64,000 bases of DNA from a candidate division WOR-3 bacterium (GTDB taxonomy: Bacteria; Hydrothermota; Hydrothermia; Hydrothermales; JAJRUZ01). Below the pieces are notes generated by a model that was given only the letters and a program-made list of their open reading frames with translations, had not been told where the DNA came from and ran no database searches. A program made the translations under genes and the position numbers. Position 1 is the stretch's first letter. Each line of letters opens with the position of its first letter. The stretch lies in NCBI GenBank assembly GCA_039804025.1, contig JBDRZP010000001.1, positions 124,001 to 188,000 of the forward strand, read 5' to 3'. This document shows positions 45,895-54,648 of this stretch, in pieces.

Positions 45895-47189
45895 TCCTTG
45901 AATACTATTTAGAAAGATTCTCTTCCAGCATTCCTCTAATTAAAGAAAAAACAATTAAAGATATTGATATAATTGTCTCAATTCCTGTTTATAATGAAGA
46001 TATAGGAAATCTGGAAAGATTATTAAATTCATTGATTAAAGCTTATAAGAAAGAATTTAAAATTGAATTAATATTTTTAGTTAATGAACCTGAAGATGAA
46101 AAAGAAGAAGTTAAAGAAAAACATAAATTAATAATAAAATTCTTAAACAAAAAGAAGAAAGAATTGGAAGAAGAAAATTTTAAAATTCATCCTCTCTATG
46201 TAAATAATATCCCACGAAAAAAGTTTGGAATCGGAAATGCAAGAAAGATATCCTGTGACGAAGCTATAAGAAGATATGAGTTTATAAAAAAAGAAAAAGG
46301 AATTTTAGCCACTCTTGATGCAGATTGCACTGTAAAGGAAAACTATTTTGACGAAGTGATAAAAACTTTTTCAGATTATGAAACTGAGTTTGCACATATC
46401 TATTTTGAACATCCTCTTCACGATATAGAAGATGAAAAATTAAAAACAGGAATTATTTATTATGAACTTTTTTTAAGGTTTTATAAAAATTCTTTAATTT
46501 TTGCTGATTACCCTTATGTATCCTATACAATAGGTTCATGTCTTGCAATAAGAGCAGATACATATGCAAGATTTGGTGGATTTAAAGCAAAAAGAAAAGC
46601 AGGAGAAGATTTCTACTTCGTTCAAAAAATACTTCCACATATTAAATTTACAGAGATAATAGATACAACAGTTTATCCACAAGCAAGAATTTCAGAAAGG
46701 GTTCCTTTTGGAACAGGGAAAGCCCTAAAAGATTTTATAGAAGGGAAAGAGAAATTTTATTATTCCCTCCCTTTTGAGCCTTTCAGGGAATTAAAAGAGT
46801 TAAAATTTTTTGTTAAGGGAGATAAAAATATTGATGAGCTTCCAGATTTATTAAAAGCTTACCTATTAAGAGAAAAAATAAAAAAGAGAATTCAAATTAT
46901 TAGAAATAAGACAAAACATTTTAAAAACTTTGTGAAAGATTTCTATTTATGGTTCAACTTATTAAAGGCTTTTAGGTTTATAAGATTTTATATAAACAAA
47001 ACACAAAAAAGAACCATACTTGAAGAAAGTGTAAAAGAATTAATAAAAGAAATAGAAAAAAATGGTGAAATTCAGAAAGAAGTTTCAACTTACAATTTAC
47101 TTTTATATCTAAGAAAATATGATAAAAAAAATTTTTTTAAAAATGTTAATTTATTTAATGAATTTTATAAAAAATGGATGAGGGATTAA
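45891..47189 (+). CDS. Family 2-like glycosyltransferase
   Basis: A 432-residue GT-A-type transferase. IVSIPVYNEDIGNLERLLNSL starts the fold, TLDADCTV carries the DxD metal motif, and RKAGEDFYFVQKI has the Glu-Asp acceptor motif. The C-terminal 130 residues are helical and charged, without membrane segments. The acceptor is unknown. The start is TTG overlapping the bcp stop (TTGA). Confidence 0.8.
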   Translation: MILEYYLERFSSSIPLIKEKTIKDIDIIVSIPVYNEDIGNLERLLNSLIKAYKKEFKIELIFLVNEPEDEKEEVKEKHKLIIKFLNKKKKELEEENFKIHPLYVNNIPRKKFGIGNARKISCDEAIRRYEFIKKEKGILATLDADCTVKENYFDEVIKTFSDYETEFAHIYFEHPLHDIEDEKLKTGIIYYELFLRFYKNSLIFADYPYVSYTIGSCLAIRADTYARFGGFKAKRKAGEDFYFVQKILPHIKFTEIIDTTVYPQARISERVPFGTGKALKDFIEGKEKFYYSLPFEPFRELKELKFFVKGDKNIDELPDLLKAYLLREKIKKRIQIIRNKTKHFKNFVKDFYLWFNLLKAFRFIRFYINKTQKRTILEESVKELIKEIEKNGEIQKEVSTYNLLLYLRKYDKKNFFKNVNLFNEFYKKWMRD

Positions 47190-48037
47190 TTTTAGCACTT
47201 TTAACAACACTTTTCTGGTCCACTGTTGCCACTGCTTTTAAATTAACATTAAGATACTTAGATTTCAGAAATATGCTTTTCTATTCCTCTCTTACTTCAT
47301 TTTTAATTCTTTCTTTAATAACTTTATTTAAAAACAAAAAAATTTTTACTATCAGGTCAAAAAAGGAAATTTTAAATTCCCTTTTTCTTGGTTTTTTGAA
47401 TCCTTATCTTTATTATTTAATTTTATTTAGGGCTTATTCCCTTTTAAAGGCTCAGATAGCACAGCCCTTAAATTATACCTGGCCTATTGTTCTATCAATC
47501 TTTTCTGCTTTAATTCTTAAAAGTAAAATTAAAAAAATTAATATTTTATCCTTATTAATAAGTTTTACAGGAGTTTTTATTATATCAACTGAAGGTAATA
47601 TTTTTAAAATAAAAATTCAGGAACCATTGGGAGTTTTTCTTGCAATATCAAGTTCTTTTATATTTGCTCTATACTGGATTTTTAATTTAAAGGATAAAAG
47701 AGAAGAGGTTGAGAAATTGAGTTTAAATTTCTTTTTTGGATTTATTTATATTCTAATAACACAATTTTTAACAGGTTCTTTAAAAATAATAAATTTTAAA
47801 GGTCTTTTAGGTTCAATTTATATTGGTTTATTTGAAATGGGTATAACATTTTTAATATGGTTAAAAGCCTTAAAGAAATCAAAAAATATTGCCCTTACAT
47901 CAAACATAATTTATTTATCTCCTTTTCTATCTTTATTTTTTATCAACTTAATACTCAGGGAGAAAATTTTGATAAGCACCTTTTTTGGTCTAATTTTAAT
48001 TGTTTCAGGAATAATATTGAATAGGTTAGCTACATAG
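47174..48037 (+). CDS. EamA-type drug/metabolite transporter
   Basis: A 287-residue inner-membrane protein of ten helices in two EamA repeats (FWSTVATAFKLTLRYLDF and GVFLAISSSFIFALYWIFN start the two halves; FGLILIVSGIILNR ends the second). The substrate is unknown. It overlaps the glycosyltransferase gene by 16 nt and ends the plus operon before the non-coding island. Confidence 0.87.
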   Translation: MDEGLILALLTTLFWSTVATAFKLTLRYLDFRNMLFYSSLTSFLILSLITLFKNKKIFTIRSKKEILNSLFLGFLNPYLYYLILFRAYSLLKAQIAQPLNYTWPIVLSIFSALILKSKIKKINILSLLISFTGVFIISTEGNIFKIKIQEPLGVFLAISSSFIFALYWIFNLKDKREEVEKLSLNFFFGFIYILITQFLTGSLKIINFKGLLGSIYIGLFEMGITFLIWLKALKKSKNIALTSNIIYLSPFLSLFFINLILREKILISTFFGLILIVSGIILNRLAT

Positions 48038-48067
48038 TTTTAAATATCTTTTATTATTCAAAAATAT

Positions 48068-48190
48068 TTAAGATTTATAAAGTTCTTTAATATAAGTTTT
48101 TGAAAAATAATCAATAGAATAGAAGTGACAAAAAGAGATTTTAATTTTTTTCTTACAAAATTCATTAAAGAGCACTTTAATTATTGTACC
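48068..48190 (-). pseudogene. Possible remnant of a protein gene
   Basis: A 40-codon open stretch on the minus strand reads like the C-terminus of a real protein (KVLFNEFCKKKIKISFCHF, then YSIDYFSKTYIKELYKS and a stop). It has no ATG, and a stop lies directly upstream. The bases before it (to about 48240) read KGSKNSGCEYQ- or VNISVNE-like in other frames, as after frameshifts. I do not recognise the parent family. It could also be chance in an AT-rich spacer. Confidence 0.25.
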
Positions 48191-48449
48191 TCATTCACTG
48201 ATATTCACAACCTGAATTTTTTGACCCTTTCACTATCTCCTGGTACCCTATTTTTTAAAAAAATTTGATAATAATTAATATCTCTTTAAAATTTTTCACC
48301 CTACTCTGCTCTTTTTGGGTCAGAAAAGAAATATTTCGCTTCAGTAGGAAGCTAAATCTTTTAAGGTGTAAAATACTAAAATTTTTAAAATATTGTTTCT
48401 ATCGTCCCTCATATCTCCTCCACCCTTAATTTTTGGAGTAGCAAAGATT

Positions 48450-48648
48450 CCATAATTTTATGGTAATATTCTTATTTGAAATTTTTTTAAAAATTTATTC
48501 CCTTGATTCCATAATTTTATGGTAGCAAAAATATTGATTCCAACTTTTCGCAGGCTAAAGCCTGCGCCTACCAGTTTTTTTGAAAATCTTTTTAACATTT
48601 ATTCCTACAATTCCATAATTTTATTGTAGCCGCACCCTTTAGGGTGCG
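48450..48648. repeat. Cluster of REP-like palindromes
   Basis: Three copies of CCATAATTTTATGG or a one-base variant (48450-48463, 48509-48522, 48613-48626), each after ATTC or TTC and mostly followed by TAG. Interleaved are two GC-rich palindromes, CGCAGGCTAAAGCCTGCG (48549-48566) and CGCACCCTTTAGGGTGCG (48631-48648). The GC ones share GTAG(G/C)CGCA-type flanks in the minus reading. They look like repetitive extragenic palindromes or tiny MITEs. Confidence 0.7.
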
Positions 48649-48693
48649 AAATATCCCGTTTCTTGATTAATTATATAAAGAACAATTGTTATT

Positions 48694-48759
48694 CTAATAT
48701 GTATATAAATCACACACTTTAGTTTTATAATCAACTCTATATTTTTTCATTATTTTCAT
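48694..48759 (-). CDS. 21-codon ORF behind a T-arm-like leader
   Basis: A short ORF (MKIMKKYRVDYKTKVCDLYTY) whose ATG lies 17 nt after a T-arm-like element and downstream of a strong promoter. It could be a tiny peptide, the start of a decayed gene, or an accidental ORF in a small RNA. I see no relatives in the window. Confidence 0.25.
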   Translation of the reverse strand: MKIMKKYRVDYKTKVCDLYTY

Positions 48760-48776
48760 ACTTAATAATCTTTTGG

Positions 48777-48787
48777 GGAATTGAACC
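48777..48787 (-). promoter_or_regulatory. Orphan T-arm-like element without a known gene
   Basis: The minus strand reads GGTTCAATTCC (loop TTCAATT, GG/CC stem plus an A-C mismatch). It lies 18 nt after the -10 box of the promoter at 48806-48834 and 17 nt before the 21-codon ORF. Confidence 0.5.
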
Positions 48788-48805
48788 TTTAAACCTTTTC
48801 CTTTA

Positions 48806-48834
48806 ATTGTAACACAAAAGAAATTAATTGTCAA
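48806..48834 (-). promoter_or_regulatory. Strong sigma-70 promoter pointing into the non-coding island
   Basis: On the minus strand TTGACA (48834-48829), a 17-nt spacer and TACAAT (48811-48806). This is the closest match to the sigma-70 consensus that I see in the window. It lies 30 nt after the rpoN stop and would transcribe the T-arm-like element, the 21-codon ORF and the palindromes. Confidence 0.75.
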
Positions 48835-48864
48835 GTTTTCCAAAAATTTTATTAAGAATCTATT

Positions 48865-50244
48865 TCAAATTTTTTTCCTTTTTCTCTTATCATAACTTTC
48901 TATTTTCATTTCCTTTCTCAATTTGCAAACCTCTCTCCTTGTTATATCAATACCTTTTTCAAACTTTATTATCCTCCTTATTTCCTCATCAGTTAAAGGA
49001 GAATCCGGTGATTCTTTATCTATTAACTCTTTTATAATTTTTTTTACTTCATCCCTATCAAAAGTTTCTCCCCTTTTTGTCCTTAATCCCCTCGGAAAGA
49101 AAAACTTTAATTCAAAAATTCCTCTTGGTGTTGCTACATATTTACCTGTTATAATTCTATGCAGGGCAGAAACAGAAATGTTAAGCTTTTTTGAGGCATC
49201 TGTCTGCGATATCGGTTTTAATTTACCCTCTGAACTCATTAAAAAATCTCTTTGATATTCAATAATAAAATTCAAAACCTTTTCTATCCTCCTTCTTCTT
49301 TCATTCAAAAGTTCAAAAAGTTCCATTGCTTTTCTTACATAATCCTTTATAAACTTCTTAACCTCAGAAGGGGTATTCTCATCCTCAAGCATCTTTAAAT
49401 AAGTATGATTCAACCTTATTTCAGGAATAATATCTTTAACCTCCTCATATACAAGCTCATTATCCCTCAATTTTATCACATATTCAGGCATAACATACTC
49501 GGGCTCCTCCTCTGAATAAATGCGACCCGGTCTTGCATTGAGCTTCCTTATCAATATTAAAGCTTCCTCGACCTCTAAAACATTTTTTTTAAGTTCAGCT
49601 GCAATCTCTTCTTTTGGTTTACTCAAAATATCAAAATGATTCTTAACAATTTCATAAGCAAGAGTATCCTCCATTTTTCTTACTTCAAGTTGACATAAAA
49701 GAGCTTCCCTTACATCTCTTGAACCAACTCCAAGAGGATCAAGTTTCATTATCTCCTTTCTTATTTCTTCAAGTTTAACTCTGTCAACTTTTAATTCTTC
49801 TGCAACTCTATCAAGGTCCTCTACTATAAATCCATCACTATTTATATAATCAATAAGTTTTAAAGCTATATCTCTATCTTCTTCATTTCTAAATGCAAAC
49901 TCTATCTGAAAACTCAACCTCTCATAAAGGGAAGGACCTTTAGAAGGGATTAATGATAAATAATCTTCTTCCTCCTCTTCCTCTCCTCTTCTCCTCTTTT
50001 CATAATACTCTGGCTCTGAAAAAATTTGAAAGAACTCTTTTAATTCAAAATCATCTCTTTCTTTCTCCACTCCTTTAATTCTTTTTTCCCTTTTTTCAAG
50101 TAAAAAATTGTTTTCTATCTCATGATTTAAATATTCTCTTAATTCAAGAAGATTCAAAGAGCATACTTTTGCTATCTGTAATAATCTCGGAATAAGAATG
50201 GGTTTTAATCTTAAATCCTGACTTAATTTAATTTCTTCCTTCAT
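48865..50244 (-). CDS. rpoN: RNA polymerase sigma-54 factor
   Basis: A 459-residue sigma-54. Region I is the leucine-patterned N-terminus (LSQDLRLKPILIPRLLQIAKV), less Gln-rich than usual. A very acidic linker (about 60-95) follows, then the core-binding domain (DPLGVGSRDVREALLCQLE), the helix-turn-helix segment (SQTDASKKLNISVSALHRII) and an RpoN box that reads TRREVCKLRKEM instead of ARRTVAKYRE. It directs activator-dependent transcription at -24/-12 promoters. It overlaps lptB by 4 nt, the order seen in proteobacterial LPS clusters. No enhancer-binding protein gene is in the window. Confidence 0.92.
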   Translation of the reverse strand: MKEEIKLSQDLRLKPILIPRLLQIAKVCSLNLLELREYLNHEIENNFLLEKREKRIKGVEKERDDFELKEFFQIFSEPEYYEKRRRGEEEEEEDYLSLIPSKGPSLYERLSFQIEFAFRNEEDRDIALKLIDYINSDGFIVEDLDRVAEELKVDRVKLEEIRKEIMKLDPLGVGSRDVREALLCQLEVRKMEDTLAYEIVKNHFDILSKPKEEIAAELKKNVLEVEEALILIRKLNARPGRIYSEEEPEYVMPEYVIKLRDNELVYEEVKDIIPEIRLNHTYLKMLEDENTPSEVKKFIKDYVRKAMELFELLNERRRRIEKVLNFIIEYQRDFLMSSEGKLKPISQTDASKKLNISVSALHRIITGKYVATPRGIFELKFFFPRGLRTKRGETFDRDEVKKIIKELIDKESPDSPLTDEEIRRIIKFEKGIDITRREVCKLRKEMKIESYDKRKRKKI

Positions 50245-50960
50245 AGTTTAAATTTTTCTCCCAGATAAACCTTTCTAACAGTTTCATTATTCACAAGTTC
50301 TTCAGATTTTCCGGAAATTAAAACCCTACCTTCATATATTATGTAAGCTCTATCTGTAATTTCAAGTGTCTCCCTAACATTATGGTCAGTTATTAAAACT
50401 CCTATATCCTCATTTTTTAAAGATAAAACAATAGTTTGTATCTCTTCCCTTGTTTTTGGATCTATTCCCGTAAATGGCTCATCAAGTAATAAAAATTTAG
50501 GCTCAAGAACAAGAGCTCTTGCCACCTCAAGACGCCTCCTCTCACCTCCTGAAAGCATATAGGCTTTGGAATCCTTCAAATGAAAAATTCCCATCTTTTT
50601 TAAAACTTCTTCTGTTTTCTCTTTAGCAACACTATTCTTATATCCTCTCATCTGAAGAATTCCATAAACATTATCAAAAACACTTAACTTTCTGAAAACT
50701 GAAGGTTCCTGTGGTAAATAGATAATACCCATTCTTGCTCTTTTATACATCGGTAAATCCGTTATATCAATATCACCAATAAAAACTCTACCCTCATTTG
50801 GTTTTATAACACCTGAGATCATATAAAAAGTTGTTGTTTTTCCAGCCCCATTTGGGCCAAGAAGTCCTACAATTTCACCTTTTTTTAATTCAATAGAAAC
50901 ATTATTTACAACCCTTCTTTTTCTATAAATTTTTACAAGCCCCTCTGTTTTCAATATCAT
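50241..50960 (-). CDS. lptB: LPS export ABC transporter ATP-binding protein
   Basis: A 239-residue ATPase that powers extraction of LPS from the inner membrane with LptF/G. Walker A is GPNGAGKTT, the Q loop is in LPQEPSVFRKLSVFDNV, the signature is LSGGERRRLE and Walker B is FLLLDEPFTGIDP. It lies between the lptA-like gene and rpoN, with 4-nt overlaps on both sides. Confidence 0.95.
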   Translation of the reverse strand: MILKTEGLVKIYRKRRVVNNVSIELKKGEIVGLLGPNGAGKTTTFYMISGVIKPNEGRVFIGDIDITDLPMYKRARMGIIYLPQEPSVFRKLSVFDNVYGILQMRGYKNSVAKEKTEEVLKKMGIFHLKDSKAYMLSGGERRRLEVARALVLEPKFLLLDEPFTGIDPKTREEIQTIVLSLKNEDIGVLITDHNVRETLEITDRAYIIYEGRVLISGKSEELVNNETVRKVYLGEKFKL

Positions 50961-51832
50961 CTTTTTATTTCTCCTTCAATTTTTCTACCTCCTGAAACCT
51001 TTTCCAACTTTAAAGAATCATCAAGAAAAATGTCAAGAAAATCAGAATAAAGATAAAGAGTATCCTTCTTCTCTGAAACAGTTTTTAGAAAACTTTTATC
51101 CTTTGAAAGAATCCTTTTCAATTTTTTATTTTCAAGAAAAATCTCAATATTTTTACCACTTAATTTGCTATCTCTTGCAAAAAGTTCTGGTTTTCTTCCC
51201 TTAAGTTTAATGATATCACTTTCCCATAAAAGTGTGTCACAAAATCCATTAAAATCTTTGGAAATAATATTCACATTTTCTGTGATGAAAAAAGTTTTAT
51301 CTAAAATTAAAAGTCTTTTACCCTTTATATCAACTGTGTCCTTTTCCTCAAAAATTTTAATACCTATAAGAGAATCAATTTTTCCCTTTTTTTTATTAGT
51401 TAAATAAACCATTTTAAATCCTTCAATTTCAATATTTCTTATTTTATCTTTTATAGAAACTTTACTATCAGCAAAAGCAGAATCTTTTAAGTCACTGTAA
51501 AAAACTTTATCTGTTTTTATCATATATGTATCACTTTCTATTTTTACATTTTTCTCAAAAATTGCAAAAGAATTTATAAAATTGTAAAATACTTTATCAG
51601 AAAAAATACTCAATTTTCTGGACTCAACTTTAATATTCTTATAAAGATAGGCAGAATCAAGATTCTCACTTTCAAAAATTAGTGCAGAATCAGCTTTAAT
51701 CTCAAAATTTTCTCCCTTAAGAGTACAATTACCCTTTGCATTTATAATCCTTCCTTTTTCATAAACTTCAACCCATACTTCATTAGCACTGTAATTTAAT
51801 TCTGAAAGAAGTACATATAAAAAAAATATCAT
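50957..51832 (-). CDS. LptA/OstA-like periplasmic LPS-bridge protein
   Basis: A 291-residue exported protein: a short hydrophobic start (IFFLYVLLS), then repeated beta-strand units typical of the OstA/jelly-roll fold (INAKGNCTLKGENFEIKADSA, IFEKNVKIESDTYMIKTDKV, VNIISKDFNGFCDTL). It is longer than E. coli LptA (about 185), nearer to LptA/LptD-N-like forms. It would form part of the periplasmic bridge for LPS. It overlaps the lptC-like gene by 4 nt. Confidence 0.8.
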   Translation of the reverse strand: MIFFLYVLLSELNYSANEVWVEVYEKGRIINAKGNCTLKGENFEIKADSALIFESENLDSAYLYKNIKVESRKLSIFSDKVFYNFINSFAIFEKNVKIESDTYMIKTDKVFYSDLKDSAFADSKVSIKDKIRNIEIEGFKMVYLTNKKKGKIDSLIGIKIFEEKDTVDIKGKRLLILDKTFFITENVNIISKDFNGFCDTLLWESDIIKLKGRKPELFARDSKLSGKNIEIFLENKKLKRILSKDKSFLKTVSEKKDTLYLYSDFLDIFLDDSLKLEKVSGGRKIEGEIKR

Positions 51833-52329
51833 TTTGAAATTCCCTCAACCTTACCAAATATCTTTATTTTTTTGAAGGGCTTTCTACTTTCAAAACCTTT
51901 TCCTCTTATATATTTTCCCTTCTGAAATAGTTTACATTCAGTATCACTCTTTATAATCCCCTCATTAAACTCATATAGTAAATAAGAGGTCCATAGGGTA
52001 TCGCCCTCGTAATTAAAGAGTTTAACATTACCCTTTAATTCCACATTTCCTTTTTCTGAATAATTCCCAGAATCTGCTTTAATGTAAACGCTTTTAATTC
52101 CTTTATCGTAAATAATGATATCAAGTTTTTTAGCCTTTAAAATTTTTTCCTTTGAGACAATATCTTCTGAAAAAAGTTCAAATAATTTATCCATTTCTTT
52201 ATATTCAACAATTTTAACTTTTTTAATCTCTTCAAGGTTTTCATCTATTTTAATTTCTTCCTTTTTATTTTCCTCTGAGCAGAAAAAAAATAATATAAAA
52301 AAAACAATCAAAATCTTTGATGTATCCAT
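51829..52329 (-). CDS. LptC-like lipoprotein
   Basis: A 166-residue protein starting MDTSKILIVFFILFFFC, where the Cys follows a hydrophobic stretch like a lipobox. The body is one OstA-like beta unit (YIKADSGNYSEKGNVELKGNV, ESDTECKLFQKGKYIRGKGF). LptC links LptBFG to LptA; here it would be lipid-anchored rather than held by a helix. Three in-frame ATGs lie further upstream (to 52359); I choose the last because it fits the signal peptide. It overlaps the acyltransferase gene. Confidence 0.75.
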   Translation of the reverse strand: MDTSKILIVFFILFFFCSEENKKEEIKIDENLEEIKKVKIVEYKEMDKLFELFSEDIVSKEKILKAKKLDIIIYDKGIKSVYIKADSGNYSEKGNVELKGNVKLFNYEGDTLWTSYLLYEFNEGIIKSDTECKLFQKGKYIRGKGFESRKPFKKIKIFGKVEGISK

Positions 52330-53132
52330 ACCCATTGCCATGGTTTTCTTCTTATCCATTTTTCAAATTTATTATAAATATTCTGTAAATCATATTTTAA
52401 ATTATAACTCAAAGTAATATCTTCAATATAAATGATCTCCCTTCCTTTTTCACTTTCACATCTCATCAAAATAACTTCAGGATTAATTTTATAAGCTATT
52501 TCAAGCGGACCTGCAGGTGCTTCAACTTTTTTTCCAAAAAAATCAACCTTTATTCTTTTAGAACCCTGCTTTTGGTCCATAAGGATCCCAACCGCATAAC
52601 CTTTCTTTAGTTTTTTGACAAGACTTAAAGTATTTTCAGGATGAACTACCTCTGTTCCATAATTTCTTCTTATGCTGTTTATAAAATTATCAATAAAATC
52701 AGAGTATACTTTTGATGCAAGAACACACACAGGAATCTTCTTTAAGGAAAAATAGGCAGGAATTATTTCCCAAAAACCCATATGAAGTGTAAGAACAAGC
52801 ACTCCTCTTTTCTTTTCTATTTTACTCTTAAGAATATCAAAATTAATAACCTCTGTATTTTTTAAAATAAAATCTTCATTTTTATTCTTCATTTTAATGA
52901 ATTTTAAAAGACCATAAGTCATGAAACAAAAATTCTTCCATAAAATTTTCTTTTTGAATTTTGCTATCTCAAGATTTTTAATTCCTATTTTTCTAAATCT
53001 TGAAAGAAAAAAATAAAAAAAGAGAGATAAAAATTTATGAAATTTTAAAGGATAATAAAAAAAAATTTTTGTTAAGGTTATAATTAAAAGTGAAATTAAA
53101 AATCTTTTAAATCTTTTATAAAATTTTCTCAA
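52308..53132 (-). CDS. LpxL/HtrB-like lipid A acyltransferase
   Basis: A 274-residue membrane-anchored acyltransferase. A hydrophobic N-terminal helix is followed by the catalytic HxxxxE in LTLHMGFWEIIPAYF, the GILMDQKQGSKRIKVDFFGK block and a C-terminal PWQWVWIHQRF, all characteristic of the LpxL/LpxM family. It would add a secondary acyl chain to lipid A or a related lipid. It overlaps kdsD by 4 nt. Confidence 0.88.
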   Translation of the reverse strand: MRKFYKRFKRFLISLLIITLTKIFFYYPLKFHKFLSLFFYFFLSRFRKIGIKNLEIAKFKKKILWKNFCFMTYGLLKFIKMKNKNEDFILKNTEVINFDILKSKIEKKRGVLVLTLHMGFWEIIPAYFSLKKIPVCVLASKVYSDFIDNFINSIRRNYGTEVVHPENTLSLVKKLKKGYAVGILMDQKQGSKRIKVDFFGKKVEAPAGPLEIAYKINPEVILMRCESEKGREIIYIEDITLSYNLKYDLQNIYNKFEKWIRRKPWQWVWIHQRF

Positions 53133-54103
53133 ATTACATTAGCTTTCATGAGATCATGTAAATGAATAACTCCTATGGGTTTATTTGCTTCATCTACAAC
53201 TATAAGAGCCGTTATCTTATACTCCTCCATTTTTTTTGCAGCTGTATAAGCAAGAGCATCAGGAGTTATGATTTTTGGGTTTGTTGTCATAACTTCACAT
53301 GCCTTATAGTTGAAAATTTTTTCCCAGCTCTTCTCAAGTAATCTTCTTAAATCACCATCAGTTATAACTCCGATTACTTTTCCATCATCATCCACAACAC
53401 TTGTAATACCCCTCTTTTGTGTCATTTCAATTATCACATCCTTCATAGGTGAATCCTTGTGAACAATAGGAACATCTTTACCTTTTACCATCATATCCCT
53501 AACCTTTAGCCAGAACCTTTTTCCAATAACCCCACCGGGATGAAGGGCAGCAAAATCTTCAGCTTTAAACTTTTTTTGCTCCATAACTACAATTGCAAGA
53601 GCATCTCCTACTGCAAGAAAAACTGTAGTGCTAACAGTTGGAGCAAGGTCATAGGGGCAGGCTTCTTTATCTACTGGAATATAAAGCAATATGTCAGCAG
53701 CCTTTGCAAGTTCAGAATCTTTATTTGCAGTCATTGCAATTAAAGGAATGTTTTTTCTTTTAAAGAAAGGAAGAAGTATCTGAAGTTCATCAGTTTGACC
53801 ACTTTTGGAAATAAAAAAGGCAGTATCATCTTTAGAGACAACTCCTAAATCTCCATGAAGGGATTCTGAAGGATGTAAATAAAGGGCTGGTGTTCCTGTG
53901 GATGTAAAAGTAGCTGCTATCTTTTTGCCAACAATTCCTGATTTTCCCAAACCAGAAACTATTAATTTACCTTTTGTATTAAGTATGAGTTCAACTGCTT
54001 TTACAAACTCATATCCTATTAGATTAACAATTTTTTCTATTCCTTTTGCTTCAAGTTTTAAAACTTCCCTTGCTCTTGAAATAATATTCTGTTTTTCAAC
54101 CAT
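53129..54103 (-). CDS. kdsD: Arabinose-5-phosphate isomerase
   Basis: A 324-residue enzyme with an N-terminal SIS domain (SGLGKSGIVGKKIAATFTSTGT, HPSESLHGDLG, ISKSGQTDE) and a C-terminal CBS pair (SVVDDDGKVIGVITDGDLRRLL, ALIVVDEANKPIGVIHLHDL). It turns ribulose 5-phosphate into arabinose 5-phosphate for KDO. It leads the LPS cluster. GGAGG lies 6 nt before the ATG. Confidence 0.94.
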   Translation of the reverse strand: MVEKQNIISRAREVLKLEAKGIEKIVNLIGYEFVKAVELILNTKGKLIVSGLGKSGIVGKKIAATFTSTGTPALYLHPSESLHGDLGVVSKDDTAFFISKSGQTDELQILLPFFKRKNIPLIAMTANKDSELAKAADILLYIPVDKEACPYDLAPTVSTTVFLAVGDALAIVVMEQKKFKAEDFAALHPGGVIGKRFWLKVRDMMVKGKDVPIVHKDSPMKDVIIEMTQKRGITSVVDDDGKVIGVITDGDLRRLLEKSWEKIFNYKACEVMTTNPKIITPDALAYTAAKKMEEYKITALIVVDEANKPIGVIHLHDLMKANVI

Positions 54104-54105
54104 TT

Positions 54106-54648
54106 TTACCTCCGGAAAGGAAAATATTTTAAAATTTTATAAAAAGGACCTTCTCTTTTCAAAATACTCTCGTATAATGAGAAACCTTCAATATCCAATT
54201 TAAGCTCAAGTGGTTTTAAATCAGGTAAACTTTCAAACTCTCTCAATCTTGCAAGCGTAATATGGGGATGATACTTTTTTCTTTCTCTTTCAAAATTAAA
54301 AAGTGTAAGTTTGTTGTCCAGTAACTCAAAAACTCTTTCAATTCTTTCCGCTTCTTTCACAGAAAGAAAAAAAACCCGTGCTTTTTTTCTGTCAGGAAAA
54401 CCTCCAAATTCAGAGGTATATACAGAGAAAATATTAAAAGAGGAGGCTACTTCCTCACCAATTTTTTCAATTTTTTCTATTAAACCTTCACTAACATCTC
54501 CTAAAAATTTTAATGTTATGTGGTAGTTTTCTTTTGAAACCCATTTATAATTTTTTTTAAAAAGTTTATTTTTATCAAGATATTCAAAAATTTTTTCTTT
54601 AATTTCCTCTTTAAGAGGAATCCCAAAAAAAAGCCTCAATTTATTCAA
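54106..54648 (-). CDS. thpR: RNA 2',3'-cyclic phosphodiesterase (2'-5' RNA ligase family)
   Basis: A 180-residue two-histidine phosphoesterase: the paired HxTL motifs are YHITLKF (His43) and HPHITLARL (His129). It opens 2',3'-cyclic phosphates on RNA or, in vitro, joins tRNA halves by 2'-5' links. It overlaps the zinc-ribbon gene by 4 nt and precedes kdsD. Confidence 0.92.
   Translation of the reverse strand: MNKLRLFFGIPLKEEIKEKIFEYLDKNKLFKKNYKWVSKENYHITLKFLGDVSEGLIEKIEKIGEEVASSFNIFSVYTSEFGGFPDRKKARVFFLSVKEAERIERVFELLDNKLTLFNFERERKKYHPHITLARLREFESLPDLKPLELKLDIEGFSLYESILKREGPFYKILKYFPFRR

Larger units (their letters stand above)
48038..48864. other. 827-bp non-coding island between eamA and rpoN
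   Basis: This is the only long spacer in the window. From left to right it holds a possible gene remnant (48068-48190), an unassigned AT-rich segment (48240-48440), five palindromes (48450-48648), a 21-codon ORF with a T-arm-like element, and a good promoter pointing leftward (48806-48834). No intact gene, transposase or tRNA is present. Confidence 0.75.

Noticed and set aside
48450-48648. Possible CRISPR array
   Set aside because: The repeated units are short palindromes of 14-18 nt in at least two families with irregular spacing, and no cas gene is in the window.
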